64,000 bases of DNA. Origin: Lacrimispora sphenoides JCM 1415. Its GTDB lineage: Bacteria > Bacillota > Clostridia > Lachnospirales > Lachnospiraceae. Where the stretch lies: NCBI RefSeq assembly GCF_900105615.1, contig NZ_LT630003.1, positions 4,962,001 through 5,026,000 on the forward strand, in the 5' to 3' direction. A model generated the notes under the pieces. That model saw only the letters and a program-made list of their open reading frames with translations. It did not search any database and had not been told where the DNA came from. Below, one piece after another: positions 60,752 to 64,000 of the stretch; within the stretch, counting starts at the first letter, position 1, and the number at the start of each line of letters is the position of its first letter. The translations under genes were made by a program, and so were the position numbers.

Positions 60752-61816
60752 ATGGATAGAAAAACTGCGGTTATACTATTCGGCGGCCAGTCATCAGAGC
60801 ATATTGTATCCTGTATGTCAGTGGTCAATGTTATTAACCATATTAATAGAGAGAAATACGATGTAGTTTTAATTGGGATCACAGAAGAAGGCCGTTGGAT
60901 AAAAACGGATTCTGTAGAAGATATAGAAAAAGGCACATGGAAAGATGGTCCGGTTTCAGCCGTGATCTCTCCTGATGCAACCATGAGCGGTGTTATTCTG
61001 ATGGACGGGGAAAAGACAGAGATCGTCAGGGTTGATGTGGTATTCCCAGTGCTCCATGGATTGTTCGGGGAGGATGGAACCGTTCAAGGGCTTTTGGAGC
61101 TGGCGGGAATTCCATATGTTGGCTGCGGGGTGCTGGCTTCTGCTATTTCCATGGATAAATTATATACAAAGATCGTAGCAGATGATCTGGGAATCACTCA
61201 GGCAGCCTATGTGCCGGTGATGCGCCATGATTTAAAGGACATAGAGGCGGTTGCAGGAAGGGTAGAGGAGAAGTTCTCTTACCCAGTGTTTGTAAAGCCC
61301 TCCAATGCAGGCTCTTCCAAGGGAGTAAGCCGTGCGGGTGACAGGAAAGAACTTATGGAGGCTTTGGCAGAAGCTGCAAATCATGACCGCAAGATTCTGG
61401 TAGAAGAGATGATTGTCGGACGGGAAATCGAATGCGCCGTATTCGGAGGCGGAAACGTACCGGCAGAAGCTTCCGGAGTAGGAGAGATCCTTGCGGCAGC
61501 GGAGTTCTATGATTTTGATGCGAAGTATAACAACTCTGATTCCAGAACGGTTGTAGACCCGGTTCTGCCAGAGGGAGCTACAGAGCGGGTAAGAGAAGCT
61601 GCTATGGCCATTTTCCGGGCAGTAGACGGCTATGGCCTGGCAAGAGTCGACTTTTTTGTGAAAAAGGATGGCAGTGTAGTATTCAATGAGATCAATACCA
61701 TGCCCGGATTTACGGCGATCAGCATGTATCCCATGCTCTGGGAATCGACTGGAATGAATAAGGATCAATTGATTGACCGGCTGCTGGAGCATGCAATGGA
61801 CCGTTACAGGATATAG
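60752..61816 (+). CDS. ddl: D-alanine--D-alanine ligase
   Basis: The 354-residue ATP-grasp ligase makes the D-Ala-D-Ala end of the peptidoglycan stem. LFGGQSSEHIVSCMS (about 9-23), PVFVKPSNAGSSKGVSRA, GREIECAVFGG and VFNEINTMPGFTAISMYP near 310-327 are present, with the metal-binding Glu and Asn in the last. AGGAGAG precedes the ATG. It is followed by murI after 59 nt that include a degenerate dispersed element. Confidence 0.93.
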   Translation: MDRKTAVILFGGQSSEHIVSCMSVVNVINHINREKYDVVLIGITEEGRWIKTDSVEDIEKGTWKDGPVSAVISPDATMSGVILMDGEKTEIVRVDVVFPVLHGLFGEDGTVQGLLELAGIPYVGCGVLASAISMDKLYTKIVADDLGITQAAYVPVMRHDLKDIEAVAGRVEEKFSYPVFVKPSNAGSSKGVSRAGDRKELMEALAEAANHDRKILVEEMIVGREIECAVFGGGNVPAEASGVGEILAAAEFYDFDAKYNNSDSRTVVDPVLPEGATERVREAAMAIFRAVDGYGLARVDFFVKKDGSVVFNEINTMPGFTAISMYPMLWESTGMNKDQLIDRLLEHAMDRYRI

Positions 61817-61822
61817 GAGGAA

Positions 61823-61873
61823 CGCCCTGCAGGCAGACATTTATGTAAAAAGCAGGGCGGGAAAGAGGAAAAT
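61823..61873 (+). repeat. Dispersed hairpin element, degenerate copy 6 (upstream of murI)
   Basis: CGCCCTGC pairs with GCAGGGCG (longer than in other copies) with a 21-nt loop, followed by the family tail GGGAAAGAGGAAA just before the murI ATG. It has lost the GTATACC part. Confidence 0.5.
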
Positions 61874-61875
61874 TA

Positions 61876-62694
61876 ATGGCAGACAGAAATTCACCTATAG
61901 GAGTATTTGATTCAGGTGTAGGCGGGCTGACAGTTGCACGGGAGATCATGCGGCAGATGCCGGATGAAAGAATCGTATATTTTGGAGATACTGCAAGGGT
62001 GCCTTATGGCAGTAAATCCTGCAGCACAGTGATTCGTTTTACCAGACAGATCATCCGCTTTCTCATGACCCAGGATGTGAAGGCTATCGTGATTGCCTGT
62101 AATACCGCCACTGCCTGCGCCCTTGAGGCGGTAGAAAAGGAAGTGGACATTCCTGTTGTAGGCGTGATCCATGCAGGAGCAAGAACCGCCATAGAGTCAA
62201 CGAAAAACGGGAAGATCGGCATCATTGGAACAGAAGGGACCATACGAAGCGGAGTATATACCAGAGTGATGAAGGAAATGCGAGAAGATATTGAAGTGAC
62301 CGGAAAACCATGCCCTCTCTTGGTTCCGCTGGTGGAGGAAGGGCTTTTACATGATTCTGTTACCGATGAAATCGCTTCCAGATACTTAAGTGAATTAAAA
62401 GGAAAATATATTGACACACTGGTACTGGGCTGTACCCATTATCCCCTTCTCCGTTCTACCGTGGGAAGGCTTATGGGACCAGAGGTGACTTTGGTAAACC
62501 CTGCATATGAAACTGCATTGGAATTAAAACAGATTCTGGACGAAAATGGCCTATTATGCGGACAGGACAGCAGTGATCTGGAAAAATACCGTTTCTATGT
62601 CAGTGACCTGGCAGAGAAGTTCACCAGCTTTGCCGCCTCCATCCTTCCGGGACAGGTAAAAGAGACAAAACAAATCAATATTGAGGAGTACTAA
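61876..62694 (+). CDS. murI: Glutamate racemase
   Basis: The 272-residue enzyme makes D-glutamate for peptidoglycan. FDSGVGGLTVAREIM near the start, IACNTATACALE with Cys75, and LGCTHYPLLR with Cys186 give the two-base catalytic cysteines. The GGAAAGAGG before the ATG is the tail of the dispersed element. With ddl and spoIIR it forms a wall/sporulation neighbourhood common in clostridia. Confidence 0.93.
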   Translation: MADRNSPIGVFDSGVGGLTVAREIMRQMPDERIVYFGDTARVPYGSKSCSTVIRFTRQIIRFLMTQDVKAIVIACNTATACALEAVEKEVDIPVVGVIHAGARTAIESTKNGKIGIIGTEGTIRSGVYTRVMKEMREDIEVTGKPCPLLVPLVEEGLLHDSVTDEIASRYLSELKGKYIDTLVLGCTHYPLLRSTVGRLMGPEVTLVNPAYETALELKQILDENGLLCGQDSSDLEKYRFYVSDLAEKFTSFAASILPGQVKETKQINIEEY

Positions 62695-62706
62695 AGGAGT
62701 TTTATT

Positions 62707-63153
62707 ATGACAAGAGATGTTCTCATCAGCATCAGCGGGATGCAGATTGCAGAAGACGACAGCAATTCAGTCGAGATGATCACAGCCGGCGATTATTTTT
62801 TAAAAAACGGCAAGCACTACATTCTGTATGACGAGATCCAGGAAGATACAGGGGGAGTGACTAAAAACACCATTAAGATCCATCAGTCCGGGCTGGATAT
62901 CATCAAACGCGGAAGCTCCAGCGTTCATATGACATTTGAAAAGGATAAAAAAAATATGTCCTGCTATGCCACCCCCATTGGAGAACTGATGATCGGGATC
63001 AACACAAAGGATATTCAGATCCATGAGGAAGAGGACAGCTTAAAGGTGCGGGTGGCCTATTCCCTTGATATCAATTATCAGCATGTTTCGGAATGCAACA
63101 TTGTGCTTGATATTCACTCCAAATCCACAGTAGATTTTCGTCTCTTAAATTAA
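62707..63153 (+). CDS. DUF1934 protein
   Basis: The 148-residue protein matches DUF1934 (YwiB-like calycin beta-barrel): VLISISGMQI at the start, KHYILYDEIQED near 38-49 and a C-terminal LDIHSKSTVDF. It starts 13 nt after murI with AAAGGAG upstream. Function unknown; family members are commonly linked to wall or arginyl-tRNA synthetase genes. Confidence 0.85.
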   Translation: MTRDVLISISGMQIAEDDSNSVEMITAGDYFLKNGKHYILYDEIQEDTGGVTKNTIKIHQSGLDIIKRGSSSVHMTFEKDKKNMSCYATPIGELMIGINTKDIQIHEEEDSLKVRVAYSLDINYQHVSECNIVLDIHSKSTVDFRLLN

Positions 63154-63188
63154 AAAAGACATCTGCCAATTGGCAGTATGCCTTTTTC
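63152..63188. terminator. Bidirectional terminator between DUF1934 and ATPase genes
   Basis: AAAAGaCATctGCCA pairs with TGGCagtATGcCTTTT with small bulges. It is followed by T on the plus strand and on the minus strand by a T run across the DUF1934 stop. Confidence 0.65.
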
Positions 63189-63195
63189 AGTCGTT

Positions 63196-64000
63196 CTAGT
63201 GAATGGATTCTTTAAGAAGCGGGATCGCTCCATATTTGCCTAAAAGATAGTCCTTGGAGAAGCTGGCGTCAGACCGGACCTTTATGTCTGCTAAGGTGTA
63301 GAGCCTGGATTCATGATATTCGTTCATATCCACAAAAGCCACTTCATCCCGTCGGAACTGCTGGTTATTTAAGATAGAAATATCGTAGGTCGTGAAAAGA
63401 ATCTGTATGTTTAAATTTTTGTCCTTCTGAAAAGTATCAATAAAAAACTTTGTAACAGACGGATGGAATTCATTTGATATGTTATCAATGATCAGAACAC
63501 CGCCCTCCTGGGACAGATGATAAACCTGAATGAATAATTGAAGGTATTTCATAGTGCCCAGGGAAACCTTTGTGTAGTCCATATATTGTATTTGGTATTC
63601 CCCGGTTTCCCGGGATTTCACCCGGTATCCAAGCTTGGGGATTCCCTTTTCAATAATAAGTTCTTCTGCCGGGATTCCCAGCTTTCTTAGCTGCCCTAAG
63701 GCATAATTAAGGGCCTCCGGATTTTCAAGGGCTTTGTATGCCCTTCCATCCATGATCAGATGGCCCGCAAGCTGGAATGGTTCAAGAAAATCACAATAAT
63801 ATGTGATCCGCTTCGAAAAAAAGGACTCAAAAGGCTCCATGAATGCCGTGATCTCGGGAATATCCAGGCATGTTAAAATAGAACAGAATAACCGGTCCTC
63901 GTGAGGACGGATTCCTGTCTTCTGTCGTAATACTTTTTCATACTGGCGTCCGATGGTGATTTCGTCGGCATTCCGTGTAAATACCACATGGTTATCCACG
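63196..64000 (-). CDS. AAA-type (OLD/AAA_15-like) ATPase, C-terminal part
   Basis: Only the C-terminal 268 or so codons lie in the window; the gene continues beyond 64000, so Walker A is not visible. A signature-like SLGTMKYLQLF, a Walker B-like GGVLIIDNISNEFHP and a switch-like ILFTTYDISIL appear in order, as in AAA_15 ATPases. Relatives usually read IIDE and FTTH at these points; here Asn (codon 63481-63483) and Tyr (codon 63385-63387) replace catalytic Glu and His. Families of this type occur in phage defence and unknown-function loci. Function here is unknown. Confidence 0.75.
   Translation of the reverse strand, partial: VDNHVVFTRNADEITIGRQYEKVLRQKTGIRPHEDRLFCSILTCLDIPEITAFMEPFESFFSKRITYYCDFLEPFQLAGHLIMDGRAYKALENPEALNYALGQLRKLGIPAEELIIEKGIPKLGYRVKSRETGEYQIQYMDYTKVSLGTMKYLQLFIQVYHLSQEGGVLIIDNISNEFHPSVTKFFIDTFQKDKNLNIQILFTTYDISILNNQQFRRDEVAFVDMNEYHESRLYTLADIKVRSDASFSKDYLLGKYGAIPLLKESIH

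Noticed and set aside
61232..61840. 202-codon open frame on the minus strand opposite ddl
   Set aside because: It is a shadow of ddl in the complementary frame without a start signal or recognisable protein features.
8643..61873. CRISPR array as explanation for the repeated hairpin units
   Set aside because: Copies are kilobases apart, not regularly spaced, and no cas genes are present.

Overview
The window looks like chromosome of a spore-forming, monoderm Clostridia member, most likely Lachnospiraceae of the Lacrimispora / Clostridium saccharolyticum type. This rests on moderate GC, AGGAGG-type ribosome binding sites, Firmicute sigma-A promoters (several TTGACA-17-TATAAT-like pairs), a spoIIR gene, the ddl-murI-DUF1934 neighbourhood, and carbohydrate PTS and ABC operons. 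No rRNA, tRNA, CRISPR array, transposase or prophage gene was recognised.

Layout. 1-920 is a decay zone: a histidinol-phosphatase remnant reduced to its two ends and a frameshifted, internally deleted AraC gene. 959-11588 holds an M42 aminopeptidase and a beta-glucoside/cellobiose PTS locus (IIA, GH4, then IIB, IIC, a small membrane protein, GH1, DUF3284, a GntR-UTRA regulator, a MupG-type glycosidase, a 72-residue unknown protein and a second IIC). A perfect GTGGTCTAGACCAC operator sits at the IIB promoter. A convergent HAD phosphatase follows. 13019-22281 is a nucleoside salvage operon: three nucleoside phosphorylases, a GntR regulator, a BMP-type ABC nucleoside importer and a nucleoside hydrolase, with paired ACTTGGC-N-GCCAAGT operators on its promoter. 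22479-27680 is a small surface-glycan operon: a glycosyltransferase, the CDP-glucose branch to a 3,6-dideoxyhexose precursor (rfbF, rfbG, rfbH) and LicD.

27883-44419 is mixed: a BCCT transporter, a lipoprotein, a zinc-dependent phospholipase C-like protein, an alanine/glycine symporter, two AraC regulators, a GNAT protein, a stand-alone ClpP, a nucleotidyltransferase-like protein, a thioredoxin-domain YyaL protein interrupted by a 21-nt stop-bearing insertion, a choloylglycine hydrolase-family enzyme, a cyclophilin, a YesL protein and a small alarmone synthetase. 44427-50400 is a ribose module (rbsR divergent from rbsKDACB) with two LacI-type operators.

50625-52493 carries ispE, an FCD-type GntR regulator and a 62-residue acidic protein. 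52593-60026 is a TetR-controlled RND efflux operon with an adaptor, an RND pump and two TolC-family proteins, unusual for a cell presumed to have no outer membrane. The right end has spoIIR, ddl, murI, a DUF1934 protein and a truncated AAA-type ATPase whose catalytic-site residues look substituted.

The most distinctive sequence-level signal is a short dispersed intergenic element: GTATACC, a TGCCC/GGGCA hairpin and a GGAAAGAGGAAA tail. It lies directly upstream of unrelated genes (MupG, a nucleoside phosphorylase, licD in two tandem copies, cyclophilin), with degenerate relatives near tetR and murI. The tail appears to supply the Shine-Dalgarno sequence. In three copies an ATG inside the hairpin is in frame with the downstream gene, which produces spurious MPK-x-HGQ-like N-termini.
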